Shown piece by piece: positions 33,480 to 43,781 of a stretch of 64,000 nucleotides of DNA; the stretch's first letter is position 1, and every line of letters starts with the position of its first letter. The notes under the pieces are model-generated. The model searched no databases. It was not told the DNA's origin and worked only from the letters and a program-made list of their open reading frames with translations. A program made the translations under genes and the position numbers. The stretch covers positions 1-64,000 of the forward strand of contig NZ_JAKZGD010000002.1 in assembly GCF_022549495.1 (NCBI RefSeq). The letters are read 5' to 3'. This DNA comes from Acinetobacter sp. ANC 4805 (GTDB lineage: Bacteria > Pseudomonadota > Gammaproteobacteria > Pseudomonadales > Moraxellaceae).

Positions 33480-34595
33480 ATGATTGTGAATCCAATTAAA
33501 CGTCGTCCAACCCGTAAAATTCGAGTGGGTTCGGTGTATGTCGGTGGTGATGCCCCGATCAGTGTTCAAAGTATGACCAATACTGAAACCTGTGATGTTG
33601 ATGCAACAGTGGCGCAAATCCAGCGTTGTGCAGATGCGGGCGCAGATATCATGCGTGTTTCTGTGCCGTCAATGGAAGCAGCAGAGGCATTTGGTGCAAT
33701 TCGCAAACGTGTTTCTGTGCCTTTGGTTGCAGATATTCATTTTGATCATCGTATTGCACTTGCTGTAGCTGATTATGGCGCAGATTGTTTGCGGATCAAC
33801 CCTGGCAATATTGGTTCAGATCAAAAAGTGCGTGAAGTGGTTGCCGCAGCCAAACATCATGGTATTTCGATTCGTATTGGGGTCAATGCAGGATCATTGG
33901 AAAAAGATTTACAAGTCAAATATGGTGAGCCAACAGGGCAAGCTTTGCTTGAATCTGCAATGCGTCATATTGATATTCTAGATCGTTTAGATTTTCATGA
34001 GTTCAAAGTCAGCGTCAAAGCATCAAACGTGTTTTTAACCATGGACGCCTATCGTTTGTTATCTCAACAGATTGATAATCCATTGCATTTGGGTGTAACT
34101 GAAGCCGGGATTTATCGTACGGGTACGGTAAAATCGGCGATTGCGTTAGGTGGGTTATTGATGGAAGGCATTGGAGATACCATGCGTATTTCTCTTGCTG
34201 CTGAACCTGAAGATGAAATTAAAATCGGTTTTGATATTTTAAAATCGTTGGGCTTACGTTCCAATGGTATTAACTTTATTGCTTGTCCAAGCTGTTCACG
34301 TCAAGAATTTAATGTGATTCAAGTGATGCAGGCTTTGGAAGAGCGTTTAGAAGATATTCGTACGCCGATGGATTTATCTGTCATCGGATGTAAAGTGAAT
34401 GGTCCTGGTGAAGCGAAGGAAGCGGATATCGGGATCGTGGGGGCTTCTCCGCGTTCACTGGTCTATAGAAATGGTGAAAAAAGCCATTTAATTGATACAA
34501 ATCAGTTGGTTGATGAAATTGAAACAATGGTTCGTCAACGTGTTCAAGAGCTTGAAGAAGCTAAATCTAAAGAAATTATTCGTAGTTCATCATGA
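33480..34595 (+). CDS. ispG: 4-hydroxy-3-methylbut-2-enyl diphosphate synthase
   Basis: A 371-residue IspG (GcpE) of normal length, an Fe-S enzyme in the MEP isoprenoid pathway. The barrel starts with [20 protein letters not shown]. The cluster cysteines lie in [11 protein letters not shown] and [17 protein letters not shown]. Its stop overlaps hisS by four bases (ATGA). Confidence 0.97.
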   Translation: MIVNPIKRRPTRKIRVGSVYVGGDAPISVQSMTNTETCDVDATVAQIQRCADAGADIMRVSVPSMEAAEAFGAIRKRVSVPLVADIHFDHRIALAVADYGADCLRINPGNIGSDQKVREVVAAAKHHGISIRIGVNAGSLEKDLQVKYGEPTGQALLESAMRHIDILDRLDFHEFKVSVKASNVFLTMDAYRLLSQQIDNPLHLGVTEAGIYRTGTVKSAIALGGLLMEGIGDTMRISLAAEPEDEIKIGFDILKSLGLRSNGINFIACPSCSRQEFNVIQVMQALEERLEDIRTPMDLSVIGCKVNGPGEAKEADIGIVGASPRSLVYRNGEKSHLIDTNQLVDEIETMVRQRVQELEEAKSKEIIRSSS

Positions 34596-35884
34596 GTTCA
34601 ATCGTCGCGATCAAAGGTTTTAATGACACCCTTCCAACACAAACTGCTGCTTGGAGAAGTCTGGAACAACAACTGGCATCTTTGATGGATGTTTATGGCT
34701 ATCAACAAATTCGTTTACCGATTGTTGAGCAAACTAACTTATTTAAACGTGCTATTGGTGATGCGACCGATATCGTTGAAAAGGAAATGTATACCTTTTT
34801 CGATAAGGGTACGCCACCAGAATCATTGACCTTACGTCCAGAAGGTACGGCAGGGTGTGTGCGCGCAATGTTGGAACATAATTTACTCCGTGGTGCAACG
34901 CCGCGAGTGTGGTATGTGGGTCCAATGTTCCGCTACGAAAAACCACAAAAGGGTCGTTATCGCCAGTTTCACCAATTTGGTGTTGAAACTTTTGGCGTTG
35001 CAACGCCTGATATTGATGCTGAAATCATTTTAATGACAGCACGTTTATGGAAACGTATGGGTGTTGCAGCAAATGTGCGTTTAGAACTCAATACTTTGGG
35101 TGAAACGGACGAGCGTGCTGAATATCGTGCTGCTTTGGTTGAATTTTTAAATCAACATAAAGATGCACTGGATGAAGATTCACAACGTCGTTTAACCACT
35201 AATCCATTGCGTATTTTGGATTCTAAAATTGAATCAACGCAACAGATCTTAGAAAATGCACCGAAGTTGCATGATTTCTTAAAAGAAGATTCAATCAACC
35301 ACTTCCAACTGTTACAACAGTATCTCACTGATGCGGGCGTTGAGTTTGTGATTAACCAAAAGCTAGTCCGTGGTTTGGATTATTATAACAAGACTGTTTT
35401 TGAGTGGACAACAACGATGTTGGGTTCACAAGGAACGGTTTGTGCGGGTGGTCGCTACGATGGTCTAGTTGGACAGTTGAAAGGTAAAGCTGATCAATCT
35501 GTTCCTGCTGTTGGCTTTGCAATGGGTATGGAGCGACTATTGCTTTTGCTTGAGCAAGTCGAACAAACTAAAGACGTTCGTGATTGTGAAGTCTTCTTAT
35601 TGGCTGAACCTGCATATCAAGCTAAGGCCTTAGTTTTGGCAGAGCAAATTCGCGATCAGTTAGAAGCTGCAAATAGTAAGATTCGTTTGAAGACTGGATC
35701 TCAAGGTAGTATGAAAAGCCAGATGAAAAAGGCTGATCAATCTGGTGCGATTTATGCCGTGATTTTGGGCGAGCGTGAGTGGGAATCACAGCAGCTTTTG
35801 GTCAAAGAGCTTGCAACCGCTGAACAAGCACAGGTGACTTTAACTGAGCTGACGTCATTTTTTATCGAAAAATTTAAACAATAA
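34592..35884 (+). CDS. hisS: Histidyl-tRNA synthetase
   Basis: A 430-residue class II synthetase. Motif 2 ([11 protein letters not shown]), the histidine-binding [14 protein letters not shown], and [14 protein letters not shown] are present, followed by the C-terminal anticodon-binding domain. It is translationally coupled to ispG through a 4-base overlap. Confidence 0.98.
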   Translation: MSSIVAIKGFNDTLPTQTAAWRSLEQQLASLMDVYGYQQIRLPIVEQTNLFKRAIGDATDIVEKEMYTFFDKGTPPESLTLRPEGTAGCVRAMLEHNLLRGATPRVWYVGPMFRYEKPQKGRYRQFHQFGVETFGVATPDIDAEIILMTARLWKRMGVAANVRLELNTLGETDERAEYRAALVEFLNQHKDALDEDSQRRLTTNPLRILDSKIESTQQILENAPKLHDFLKEDSINHFQLLQQYLTDAGVEFVINQKLVRGLDYYNKTVFEWTTTMLGSQGTVCAGGRYDGLVGQLKGKADQSVPAVGFAMGMERLLLLLEQVEQTKDVRDCEVFLLAEPAYQAKALVLAEQIRDQLEAANSKIRLKTGSQGSMKSQMKKADQSGAIYAVILGEREWESQQLLVKELATAEQAQVTLTELTSFFIEKFKQ

Positions 35885-35915
35885 ATTGCACAATATTTAG
35901 GGAAAGGACAATCAC

Positions 35916-36614
35916 ATGAGTTTAAGTGATGAAGAACAACTCGACCAGTTAAAGTCTTTTGGCAAAAAATATGGTTCTGCCATGGTTAGCGGGATTCTGA
36001 TCGCCTTGATTGCCTTTTTCGGATGGGAATATTGGCAAAAGAAAAATCTAGCTGAGGCACAGAGTCAAACTGCGAAAGTACAGAAGTTAATGGATGAAGC
36101 CAAAGCTGCATCTGGTCAACCGAATGCTTTGGCAACAGTCTCTGAAGCAGCTGATAAGATTGTGAAAGACGATGCAAATTCGGTTCAAGCGATTCAAACA
36201 CAATTTATTTTGGCGAAGCTTGCTTATGATAAACAAGACTATGCTGCTGCTGAAAAGGCGTTAAAGAAAGTTGAAAACTCAAAAGTAAAAGATGTTGGTT
36301 TACTACAAATTGTAAAAATACGCTTAGCAGATTCACAATTAGCACAAAAGAAATATGATGAGGCGCTGAAAACCCTATCAAATGTTACAGAACCTGCATT
36401 TAAGGCAACGGCAGAAGAGCTACGTGGTGATATTTTTGTTGCGAAAAAAGATACAGCATCAGCTCGAAAAGCGTATCAAAGTGCATGGGATAGCTTGATC
36501 GAACGTAAACAAGAGCGTCAGCTTTTACAAATTAAACTCGAAAGCGTTGGTATTTTAGTGGATGATCCTGAAATTGAACGCCCGATCTTGGATACCAAAG
36601 TGGATGAGTCTTAA
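35916..36614 (+). CDS. yfgM: YfgM-family tetratricopeptide membrane protein
   Basis: A 232-residue protein with a short cytoplasmic N-terminus (SDEEQLDQLKSFGKKYG), one membrane helix (~residues 20-38), and a periplasmic TPR-like domain (DYAAAEKALKKVENSKVKDV). YfgM associates with SecYEG and periplasmic chaperones. It sits between hisS and bamB as usual and overlaps bamB by one base. The ribosome site GGGAAAGGA is strong. Confidence 0.92.
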   Translation: MSLSDEEQLDQLKSFGKKYGSAMVSGILIALIAFFGWEYWQKKNLAEAQSQTAKVQKLMDEAKAASGQPNALATVSEAADKIVKDDANSVQAIQTQFILAKLAYDKQDYAAAEKALKKVENSKVKDVGLLQIVKIRLADSQLAQKKYDEALKTLSNVTEPAFKATAEELRGDIFVAKKDTASARKAYQSAWDSLIERKQERQLLQIKLESVGILVDDPEIERPILDTKVDES

Positions 36615-37756
36615 TGCAGAATAAACTAAAACTACCTTTGGCGATTGCAATTGCGTCAGCTTTATTGGTTGGATGTTCAACCAATAAAGTAAAAGAAGCG
36701 AAACCGAATCCATTGCCAAAAATTACCCAAGCACAAAGTTTAAACCTTGTATTTTCACAAAGTGTTTCGTCGACTGATGCAGCAGAAGCTTTACGCTTGC
36801 AGTTGGATACCGACAATGGTGTAATTTTTGCGATTGACCCTGATGGTCAGGTTTCTGCTTATAAAGGCAAAGAGCGTCTGTGGAAAAGTAAAATTACCAA
36901 ACAAGAACTTACTGCTGGTGTAGAGGCAAGCGAAGGGATTGTGGTGATTGGTAATCGTAAAGGTGAGTTATTTGCTCTAGATCAGGCAACAGGGGCTCAA
37001 AAATGGACTGCAAAATTATCAGGTGCCATTTTATCTCCATCTTTGATCCAAGCTGGACGTGTGATTACAATTGCGAATGATGGGACTGTATTTGCGCATG
37101 ATGCTGTAACAGGACAACAAGTTTGGGCATATAAACTCCCAAATGTTCAGTTTAGTTTACGTGGTCAACCTGCACCTGTTCGTTTAGATGATCGTACGGT
37201 CATTGTTGCCTCTGCGAATGCTTATGTTTATGCCTTGGATGTAATTAGTGGCGTGCCACGTTTCCAACGTCGCGTTGCAATTAGTGACGGTCGCTCAGAT
37301 ATTCAGCGTCTGATTGATATTGTTGGTGATCCAGTTGTTTCGGGGCAATATCTAGTAACAACAAGTTTCCAAGGTCAGGTCACGGTGACTGATCTCGCAA
37401 CACAGCGTGTGGTGTGGAGTGAAGAAGCAAGTAGTACCAACCGCCCTGAAGTTGTAGATGATAAAGTATTCGTTTCGACCACTGATGGTAAACTGAATGC
37501 TTATAACTTAGCCACAGGTGAGTTGCTTTGGCAAAATGAAGAATTACTCAATCGTCAGCTGAGTAATCCAGTAACACTTGGGCAAAACCTTGTTGTTGGT
37601 GACTTGGATGGTGTGATCCATTTGATTGATCCAAGCTCAGGCAAGTTGATTGGTCGTGCGAAAACCAGTGGCGAAGTTCGTTCGTTGCGTGTGATTGACA
37701 ATCAGCTTTATGTTGCAACGCGAAAAGGTACATTAAGCATTTGGCAGAATCGTTAA
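36614..37756 (+). CDS. bamB: Outer membrane assembly lipoprotein BamB
   Basis: A 380-residue BamB. The signal peptide ends in lipobox LVGC. The mature part is an eight-bladed PQQ-type propeller with repeated blades ending in ...D..TG...W (DQATGAQKWTAKL; DAVTGQQVWAYKL; NLATGELLWQNE). It serves the BAM complex that inserts beta-barrel proteins. It is the last gene before a terminator. Confidence 0.96.
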   Translation: MQNKLKLPLAIAIASALLVGCSTNKVKEAKPNPLPKITQAQSLNLVFSQSVSSTDAAEALRLQLDTDNGVIFAIDPDGQVSAYKGKERLWKSKITKQELTAGVEASEGIVVIGNRKGELFALDQATGAQKWTAKLSGAILSPSLIQAGRVITIANDGTVFAHDAVTGQQVWAYKLPNVQFSLRGQPAPVRLDDRTVIVASANAYVYALDVISGVPRFQRRVAISDGRSDIQRLIDIVGDPVVSGQYLVTTSFQGQVTVTDLATQRVVWSEEASSTNRPEVVDDKVFVSTTDGKLNAYNLATGELLWQNEELLNRQLSNPVTLGQNLVVGDLDGVIHLIDPSSGKLIGRAKTSGEVRSLRVIDNQLYVATRKGTLSIWQNR

Positions 37757-37812
37757 TTTTGCCTTAGCTTGTGCTAAAATGCTTAATTAGCTATTGCTAA
37801 TAAAAGAATGAT

Positions 37813-37846
37813 CGGGGTATTTGTTTAAACAAAACCCCGAATTTTT
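37813..37846 (+). terminator. Terminator after bamB
   Basis: CGGGGT (37813-37818) pairs with ACCCCG (37834-37839). The interior TTTGTTTAAACAAA is itself self-complementary, with one bulged A, and AATTTTTA follows. Confidence 0.7.
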
Positions 37847-37932
37847 ATTGTGATTCATTCATCACAAAAATCTTCCATACTGTTTCTGATACGATGTCAT
37901 CAACGATGGCTCGTCTGAATTAAGGTTAATTT

Positions 37933-39342
37933 ATGAAACCCGTTATTGCGCTCATTGGTCGTCCAAACGTCGGAAAATCAACGCTATTTAACCAAATCAC
38001 CAAAAGTCGTGATGCTTTGGTTGCTGACTTCGCTGGTTTAACACGTGACCGCAAATATGGTGATGCGGTTTTTCAAAATAAATCTTTTATCGTTGTTGAT
38101 ACAGGCGGTATTGGCGAAAATGAAGGTGGCATTGACACCTACATGGCAGAGCAGTCAAAAACTGCGATCCATGAAGCAGATATTATTGTTTTTGTTGTTG
38201 ATGCTCGTGCTGGTTTATTGGCTTCGGATGAACAGATTGCACGTGAACTGCGTACACTTGGTAAAAAAGTTTACTTGGTTGCCAATAAAGTGGATGGTGT
38301 CCATGCTGAGGCTGCTTTAGTTGAATTTTACAAGCTTGGTATGGGTGAACCTTTACAAGTAGCAGCAAGTCATGGTCGTGGCGTGCAGCAAATGCTTGAA
38401 GATGTTCTGGCTGAAGTGCCTGAAGATGAAAACCCAGAAGAGCATAATAAGAATACAGGTTTACGTTTAGCAATTATCGGTCGTCCAAACGTAGGTAAGT
38501 CGACTTTGGTCAACCGCTTGCTTGGCGAAGAGCGTGTGGTGGCATTTGACCAACCCGGTACTACGCGTGACTCGATTTATATCCCTTATGAACGCGATGG
38601 TCGTCAATATACGTTGATCGATACGGCAGGTGTACGCCGTAAAGGTAAAGTCGATGAAATGATTGAGAAATTCTCAATCGTGAAAACATTACAAGCGATC
38701 AAAGATGCTCACGTAATTGTCGTAGTGCTTGATGCGCGTGAAGGGGTAGTTGAACAAGATTTACATTTAATTGGTTATGCTTTAGAAGCTGGTCGTGCCA
38801 TGGTGATCGCCATTAATAAATGGGACAACATGACCGAATATGACCGTAAACAATGTAAGTTGGATGTTGATCGCCGTTTTGACTTTATTCCTTGGGCGAA
38901 AGTGCATTTAATCTCGGCATTACATGGTACAGGTGTTGGTGAATTATACCCAACCATCCATCGTGCCTATGATTCATCACATTTAAAAGTTTCACCCGCA
39001 AAATTAACGCAAATTTTGAATGATGCGACCGATGCGCATCAACCACCAATGATTAGTGGTAAACGTATTAAAATGCGTTATGCGCATATGGGCGGACAAA
39101 ATCCACCTACGATCGTGATTCATGGTAACAAAGTGGATAAAACGCCTGCTGATTACCGTCGTTATTTGGAAAATGTGTTCCGTAAAGTGTATAAGCTTGA
39201 AGGTACACCTGTACGTATTGATTTTAAAACCTCTGAAAATCCATTTGAAGGTCGTAAATCACAGATTGATGAACGTGTTGCCGCACGTAAACGTCGTTAT
39301 ATTCAGAAATTTAAAAAGGCTGAGAAAAAGTTTAAACGTTAA
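37933..39342 (+). CDS. der: Ribosome-assembly GTPase Der (EngA)
   Basis: A 469-residue double GTPase. Both P-loops are visible ([12 protein letters not shown] near residue 8, [12 protein letters not shown] near 182) with matching DTGGI and DTAGV G3 motifs and NKVDG/NKWDN G4 motifs. A KH-like C-terminal domain and a basic tail follow. It is needed for 50S maturation. bamB-der order is conserved. Confidence 0.98.
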   Translation: MKPVIALIGRPNVGKSTLFNQITKSRDALVADFAGLTRDRKYGDAVFQNKSFIVVDTGGIGENEGGIDTYMAEQSKTAIHEADIIVFVVDARAGLLASDEQIARELRTLGKKVYLVANKVDGVHAEAALVEFYKLGMGEPLQVAASHGRGVQQMLEDVLAEVPEDENPEEHNKNTGLRLAIIGRPNVGKSTLVNRLLGEERVVAFDQPGTTRDSIYIPYERDGRQYTLIDTAGVRRKGKVDEMIEKFSIVKTLQAIKDAHVIVVVLDAREGVVEQDLHLIGYALEAGRAMVIAINKWDNMTEYDRKQCKLDVDRRFDFIPWAKVHLISALHGTGVGELYPTIHRAYDSSHLKVSPAKLTQILNDATDAHQPPMISGKRIKMRYAHMGGQNPPTIVIHGNKVDKTPADYRRYLENVFRKVYKLEGTPVRIDFKTSENPFEGRKSQIDERVAARKRRYIQKFKKAEKKFKR

Positions 39343-39357
39343 GTTAATTTTGATGCC

Positions 39358-39391
39358 AAAAAGCCCAAACGTTGCGTTGGGCTTTTTTTTG
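39358..39391 (+). terminator. der terminator
   Basis: AAAAAGCCCAA (39358-39368) and TTGGGCTTTTT (39377-39387) form the stem, followed by further T residues. It isolates der from the pigment cluster. Confidence 0.9.
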
Positions 39392-39520
39392 CTCAATTTT
39401 AAGTTGTTTAGTTTAATAATTATTATAATTTATTTAGATTATCTTAATATTTGTGATGATTAGGATATTTATTTCGTGAATTTTCTCTTTAAGATTATGA
39501 TATTTAATGGGAATTATTTT

Positions 39521-39548
39521 TTGTTAAATGTTGTGCTAATGCTATAAT
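39521..39548 (+). promoter_or_regulatory. Promoter of the aryl-polyene-type cluster
   Basis: TTGTTA (39521-39526), 16 bases, then a perfect TATAAT (39543-39548) preceded by TGC, an extended -10. The first gene starts ~60 bases on. This is the only good promoter I see before the long plus-strand run of genes. Confidence 0.65.
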
Positions 39549-39607
39549 GCCTGCGCAAAAAGATCATTATTTGTATATTTTTACACCAGATTTGGAACTT
39601 GCATTGC

Positions 39608-40222
39608 ATGTTAAAGTTACATCTAACGCAGCCTCAGCTTATATATACTCAGCAGAATTATGCTGCGCTCGAAGCGATTCCTGCAATGCAACGCCGCCGT
39701 TTATCTTCGCTAGCAAAAATGGCATTGCATAGTGCTTTGGTGAGTTTAGATGGGCAGCCTGTTGATTATATTGTGTGGGTGTCTAAGTTTGGTGATGAAG
39801 AAAAAACACTGAGTATTTTACAAGACGTACTCAAGGCTCAAGTTCCTTCGCCAACACAGTTTTCAACCTCTGTGCATAATGCGATTGCAGGCTTGTACTC
39901 TATCTTATGTCAGGATCATACACCTTCGACAAGTTTAAGTTGTGAATGGACTGAGGCTTTGATTGAGGCTTATGCGCTTTTAAAGTCACAACCTCATGGG
40001 AAACGTGTATTGGTTATTGCCTATGATCAAGCCTTACCCAAACTTTATGCCGATGCGCATGATTTCCCTGCATACGCGCTTTCAACGATTGTGAGTTTAG
40101 AGCAACCGAATTTAGAGATTGTCACGTTATCGGGTTCTGACTCAATGGAAAGTTTGGACTTTTATGCGTTTTGGCAATCTACGCAGCTCAATCAAGTTAC
40201 ACCGAGATGGAAGAAATGTTAA
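39608..40222 (+). CDS. Ketosynthase chain-length-factor-like protein of the aryl polyene cluster
   Basis: A ~204-residue protein resembling only the N-terminal half of a beta-ketoacyl synthase (the Ketoacyl-synt_2 group found in aryl polyene clusters). It has the strand and helix pattern VDYIVWVSKFGDEEKTLSIL and TQFSTSVHNAIAGLYSIL, but the place of the catalytic Cys is not occupied by one. Proteins of this kind pair with a true ketosynthase and influence chain length. ATG 39608 follows GGAAC by ~10 bases; a TTG three codons earlier is less likely. It is the first gene of the cluster and overlaps the next. Confidence 0.72.
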   Translation: MLKLHLTQPQLIYTQQNYAALEAIPAMQRRRLSSLAKMALHSALVSLDGQPVDYIVWVSKFGDEEKTLSILQDVLKAQVPSPTQFSTSVHNAIAGLYSILCQDHTPSTSLSCEWTEALIEAYALLKSQPHGKRVLVIAYDQALPKLYADAHDFPAYALSTIVSLEQPNLEIVTLSGSDSMESLDFYAFWQSTQLNQVTPRWKKC

Positions 40223-41016
40223 AACGCAATCAAATTAAACAAAAAAGTAATTATTTTTGGCGTGTTGCTGCCACGGGTTTTAGTTTCGCAAGTTTCGGTG
40301 CGGGTGGTGTTGGTATTGCTACGGTGGTTGCACCTTTAGTTAATTTAAGCAGTCGTAATCCTGAAATTCGTCAACAGCGGGCACAACAAGTGATTCGCTA
40401 TGGTTTTAAAGGTTTTACCGAAATGATGGTCAAGCTTGGAATCATGACTTATCACGTTGAAGGATTGGAAAAGCTGCAAAATAGTCGCCAAGAATTGGTG
40501 ATTGCCAATCATCCTACTTTGGTTGATGTTGTGGTTTTGATTGGATTAATGCAGCAAGCAAACTGTGTCGTGAAGCAGTCGTTATGGTCTAATCCTTTTA
40601 CGCGTGGCCCTGTACGTAGTGCAGGGTATATTTTGAATGCAGGTTCACAGCAATTCATTGAAGATTGTGTGACACGTTTGAAAGAATCAGATGCGGCATC
40701 ATTGTTGATTTTTCCTGAAGGTACTCGCACTGAAAAAGGTGAGTATTTAAATGAGTTTCAACGTGGTGCTGCAAATATTGCGATTCGAGCCAACGTCCCT
40801 GTGCGCCCTGTATTGATTACCTGCACGCCATCGACTTTAACCAAAAATGAAAAATGGTACCATGTACCTGCGCAGCCATTTCATATTGAAATTAAAGTGC
40901 TTGATACGATTGATGTCCAAGATGTATTAGGTGATTCTGAGATTAGCCCTAAGCAGGTTCGTCAATTGAATCAAAGTTTCTATCAAATTTTTAATGATGA
41001 GTTATCTGGAAAATGA
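40207..41016 (+). CDS. 1-acyl-glycerol-3-phosphate acyltransferase family (PlsC-like)
   Basis: A ~269-residue membrane-associated acyltransferase. A hydrophobic N-terminal segment (~residues 22-46) precedes the HX4D motif NHPTLVD (His102-Asp107) and the FPEGTR motif (~170). PlsC-fold enzymes in aryl polyene clusters are thought to pass the polyene chain to a glycerol or other lipid acceptor. ATG 40207 is chosen, with a 16-base overlap with the previous gene; ATG 40216 is an alternative. It overlaps the ACP gene by four bases. Confidence 0.82.
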   Translation: MEEMLKRNQIKQKSNYFWRVAATGFSFASFGAGGVGIATVVAPLVNLSSRNPEIRQQRAQQVIRYGFKGFTEMMVKLGIMTYHVEGLEKLQNSRQELVIANHPTLVDVVVLIGLMQQANCVVKQSLWSNPFTRGPVRSAGYILNAGSQQFIEDCVTRLKESDAASLLIFPEGTRTEKGEYLNEFQRGAANIAIRANVPVRPVLITCTPSTLTKNEKWYHVPAQPFHIEIKVLDTIDVQDVLGDSEISPKQVRQLNQSFYQIFNDELSGK

Positions 41017-41273
41017 GCAATCTTGCTGATGAATTAAAGCAAATGATTATTGATGTTCTCGCACTTGAGGACATTAGCATCAGTGATATTGAAACCGAAG
41101 CACCATTGTTTGGCGATGGTTTAGGTTTGGATTCAATTGATGCTTTAGAATTGGGGCTCGCTTTGAAAAAGCGTTATAACATTCATTTGAATGCAGAATC
41201 AGATGAAACCAAACAATATTTTAAATCAATTCAAAGCTTAGTCGCTTTAGTTGAAGCACAGCAAGCGGTGTAG
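41013..41273 (+). CDS. Acyl carrier protein 1
   Basis: An 86-residue ACP. The phosphopantetheine Ser is Ser41 in GLGLDSIDALEL. The surface is acidic, as usual. The DSID in place of DSL marks the aryl-polyene type of ACP. It starts within the stop codon of the acyltransferase. It is armed by the phosphopantetheinyl transferase at the far end of the cluster. Confidence 0.9.
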   Translation: MSNLADELKQMIIDVLALEDISISDIETEAPLFGDGLGLDSIDALELGLALKKRYNIHLNAESDETKQYFKSIQSLVALVEAQQAV

Positions 41274-41284
41274 GGAGTAAGTTG

Positions 41285-41533
41285 ATGTTAACTCAAGAAC
41301 AAGTGCTGGCAAAATTAAGAGATTGGATGCAGGATTTATTTGAAATTGAGCCTGATGACATTCAACTTGATTCAAATTTATATGAAGACCTTGATGTCGA
41401 TAGTATTGATGCTGTAGATCTCGTCGTAAAAATTAAAGAACTGACAGGTAAACAAGTTCAGCCTGATGATTTTAAAGCGGTGAGAACGGTACAAGATGTG
41501 GTCACTGTTATTCAAAATATGACAGCTGAATGA
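41285..41533 (+). CDS. Acyl carrier protein 2
   Basis: An 82-residue ACP with Ser40 in DLDVDSIDAVDL. ATG 41285, preceded by GGGAG, is the start. Clusters of this type carry two ACPs: one typically holds the starter and growing chain, the other serves a second step. It overlaps the next gene by four bases (ATGA). Confidence 0.92.
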   Translation: MLTQEQVLAKLRDWMQDLFEIEPDDIQLDSNLYEDLDVDSIDAVDLVVKIKELTGKQVQPDDFKAVRTVQDVVTVIQNMTAE

Positions 41534-42081
41534 AACATATCTTCAGAGGGATACTGATCACATTTTTTGTGTTGTATCCCTTTATTGTTGGGTGGAGTTT
41601 ATCCCACGGGCAATTTGTTTGGGTCAGTGGGCTGTTAGTGGTCTTGGGTATTGTTCGGCTCATGAGTGCTAAAAAAGACCCGATGTTACCCTTGACGGGT
41701 TTAGCTATTCTTTGTGGTGGTTTAAGCTTAATTTTAAAAGAACATGCTTGGTTAAAACTCTATCCAGTAGGAATGAGCTTAGGTGCATTATTGATCTTTG
41801 CTTTGACCTTATATAAACCACCTTCGATGATTGAGCGTTTTGCCCGTTTAGTAGAGCCTGATTTAACTGAATCGGGTGTGCAATGGACGCGCAAAGTCAC
41901 GATGGTTTGGTGCGTGTTTTTTAGTCTTAATGCCACTATTGCTTTGGCGACGGTATTTGCTCCGACACAGTTTTGGGTCATTTATAATGGCTGTGTTTCT
42001 TATGTTTTGATGGGACTTTTGTTTCTCGGTGAGTTTATTTTGCGGAAACGACATCAACGTTTAAATCAGACAAATTCTTAA
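41530..42081 (+). CDS. COG4648-type membrane protein of aryl polyene clusters
   Basis: A 183-residue protein with about five membrane helices and little else; its only soluble part is a short loop (YKPPSMIERFARLVEPDLTESGVQWTRK is spread over ~28 residues near 97-125). Proteins of this kind are constant members of aryl polyene clusters, between the ACPs and the ligase, with no proven role. It starts inside the ACP2 stop codon. Confidence 0.75.
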   Translation: MKHIFRGILITFFVLYPFIVGWSLSHGQFVWVSGLLVVLGIVRLMSAKKDPMLPLTGLAILCGGLSLILKEHAWLKLYPVGMSLGALLIFALTLYKPPSMIERFARLVEPDLTESGVQWTRKVTMVWCVFFSLNATIALATVFAPTQFWVIYNGCVSYVLMGLLFLGEFILRKRHQRLNQTNS

Positions 42082-42094
42082 ATGGTTTCGTGTA

Positions 42095-43771
42095 ATGATT
42101 GCGCCTATCTATTTTTATAACGATTGTAATTTAGCTCAAACATTCTGTATCACTTCTGAGCAGTACACGATTTCTTATGCCCAGTTTTGGCAAGATGTGG
42201 TTGAGCAATCGGTTGAAATTGAAAATTTACAACAAGATACTTGGGCATTGTGGGAACAGGACAGTTACGAATTCATCGTACTGTTGTTTGCAGCTTTACT
42301 CGCAAAGAAAAGAATCATTTTACCGCCAAATCGTGTTCGTGATTTGGAGCAGAAATTTGCACAACAAGACATCCATTTTCTAGGGAGACAGTCTTTAACG
42401 ACCTCTCTTGATTTAGCCACAGATTCAAGATTAGGTTGGCTGCGTCATGATGAGTTCCTCAATCATGCAGAAATCATCTTTTTCACTTCAGGTTCAACAG
42501 GTGAACCGAAAAAGATCGAACGTACTTTAAAGCAGTTATTGAATGAAGTGACTGGGCTGGCAGCGAGCTTCAAATTTGATGATCATCATGTTGCGATCGC
42601 TACGGTCAGTCATCAGCATATTTATGGATTATTATTCAAGTTGTTATTGCCATTGGCAACACATCATTGCTTCTACAACCCTCAGTTGGCATTTCCTGAA
42701 GATGTGATTCAGGTTCAGCAGCGTTTAGCTCAGTCTAGCTTAGGCAACTACCTCGTATCTAGTCCTGCTTTATTAAAACGTTGGACACAAGAATTACCGC
42801 TACAACAATGTGAAGTGGTGTTTAGCTCAGGTGGTAAACTGGATTCAGGTATTCGTATTCATGTGAATGTGCCGATTACTGAGGTTTTAGGGAGTTCTGA
42901 GACCGGTGGTATCGCTCATCGTCGTGAAGACGATGCAGCTTGGACAGCATTCAACAATGTTCAGATTCAGATTTCTGAAACAACTGAATTGATGGTACAG
43001 AGTAATCATGCAGGTGAGTTAGGCTGGATAATCACGGGAGATGCAGCGCAGTGGGTGGATATAACCCATAAGCAGTTTAAGCTGTTAGGACGTTTGGATC
43101 GTATTGTAAAACTGGAAGAAAAACGTTTAAGTTTGGATGCGATTGAACAGAATATAAATCTTCTCGCTGAAGTTGAGCAAAGTCATACTTTACTTTTGGA
43201 TCACCAAAATCGCCAAATTTTAGGTTGTATTGCGGTGCTTACAACACAAGCGCAACAGCAATTGATCAGCATGGGCAAGGCTGCTTTTGTGAAGCAACTT
43301 AAACAACAACTTCAGTTTCAACTTGAAGCGATTGCAATTCCAAGACAATGGCGTTTTCTCAGTCAAATTCCACAGAATGCGCAGTCAAAACGAGATAAAA
43401 ACTATTTAAAGGCATTATTTGCAGTGATGTTAGCCCCCGTTATTTTGTCACAATGGCAAGAACACGACAGTGAATATTTCCGTTTAGAATTCCCGCCTGA
43501 GCTTGAGTGTTTTAAAGGGCATTTTCCAACGCAACCGATTTATCCTGGGGTTGGGCAAATCAGTTTTATTCAACAATTCGCCAAAAATATATGGGCGGAT
43601 TTGGCGTGGTGTCAGGGCTTTGAGCAATTGAAGTTTCAAAACCTCATTCGTCTGTATACGGTCGTGCAGTTAAAATTAAGTCGTAAACAGCATAAAATTA
43701 GTTTTGAGATGACCGCAGATCAACAGGTGTTGGCTTCTGGTCGTTTATTATTTGCGGTTGAAGGTGTATAG
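42095..43771 (+). CDS. Adenylating ligase fused to a C-terminal hot-dog dehydratase
   Basis: A 558-residue two-domain protein. Residues 1-~440 are an AMP-binding ligase of the acyl-/aryl-CoA synthetase type, with the P-loop FFTSGSTGEPKK at 129-140 and the GRLDRIVKLEEKRLS hinge. It should activate the aromatic starter acid and load it on an ACP. The last ~110 residues are a FabA/FabZ-like hot-dog domain with the motif FKGHFPTQPIYPGVGQ (His476), which should act as a 3-hydroxyacyl-ACP dehydratase. In many aryl polyene clusters these are separate neighbouring genes, so here they are fused. The second domain is short but keeps its catalytic motif. Confidence 0.85.
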   Translation: MIAPIYFYNDCNLAQTFCITSEQYTISYAQFWQDVVEQSVEIENLQQDTWALWEQDSYEFIVLLFAALLAKKRIILPPNRVRDLEQKFAQQDIHFLGRQSLTTSLDLATDSRLGWLRHDEFLNHAEIIFFTSGSTGEPKKIERTLKQLLNEVTGLAASFKFDDHHVAIATVSHQHIYGLLFKLLLPLATHHCFYNPQLAFPEDVIQVQQRLAQSSLGNYLVSSPALLKRWTQELPLQQCEVVFSSGGKLDSGIRIHVNVPITEVLGSSETGGIAHRREDDAAWTAFNNVQIQISETTELMVQSNHAGELGWIITGDAAQWVDITHKQFKLLGRLDRIVKLEEKRLSLDAIEQNINLLAEVEQSHTLLLDHQNRQILGCIAVLTTQAQQQLISMGKAAFVKQLKQQLQFQLEAIAIPRQWRFLSQIPQNAQSKRDKNYLKALFAVMLAPVILSQWQEHDSEYFRLEFPPELECFKGHFPTQPIYPGVGQISFIQQFAKNIWADLAWCQGFEQLKFQNLIRLYTVVQLKLSRKQHKISFEMTADQQVLASGRLLFAVEGV

Positions 43772-43781
43772 GCATTCAGTC

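Noticed and set aside
436..37846. CRISPR array
   Set aside because: The repeated hairpins are isolated terminators and single repeat elements. No regular direct repeats with spacers and no cas genes are seen.
39547..39732. A small plus-strand gene ahead of the pigment cluster
   Set aside because: Its ATG lies inside the TATAAT box of the predicted promoter, and its frame overlaps the first real gene in another frame.
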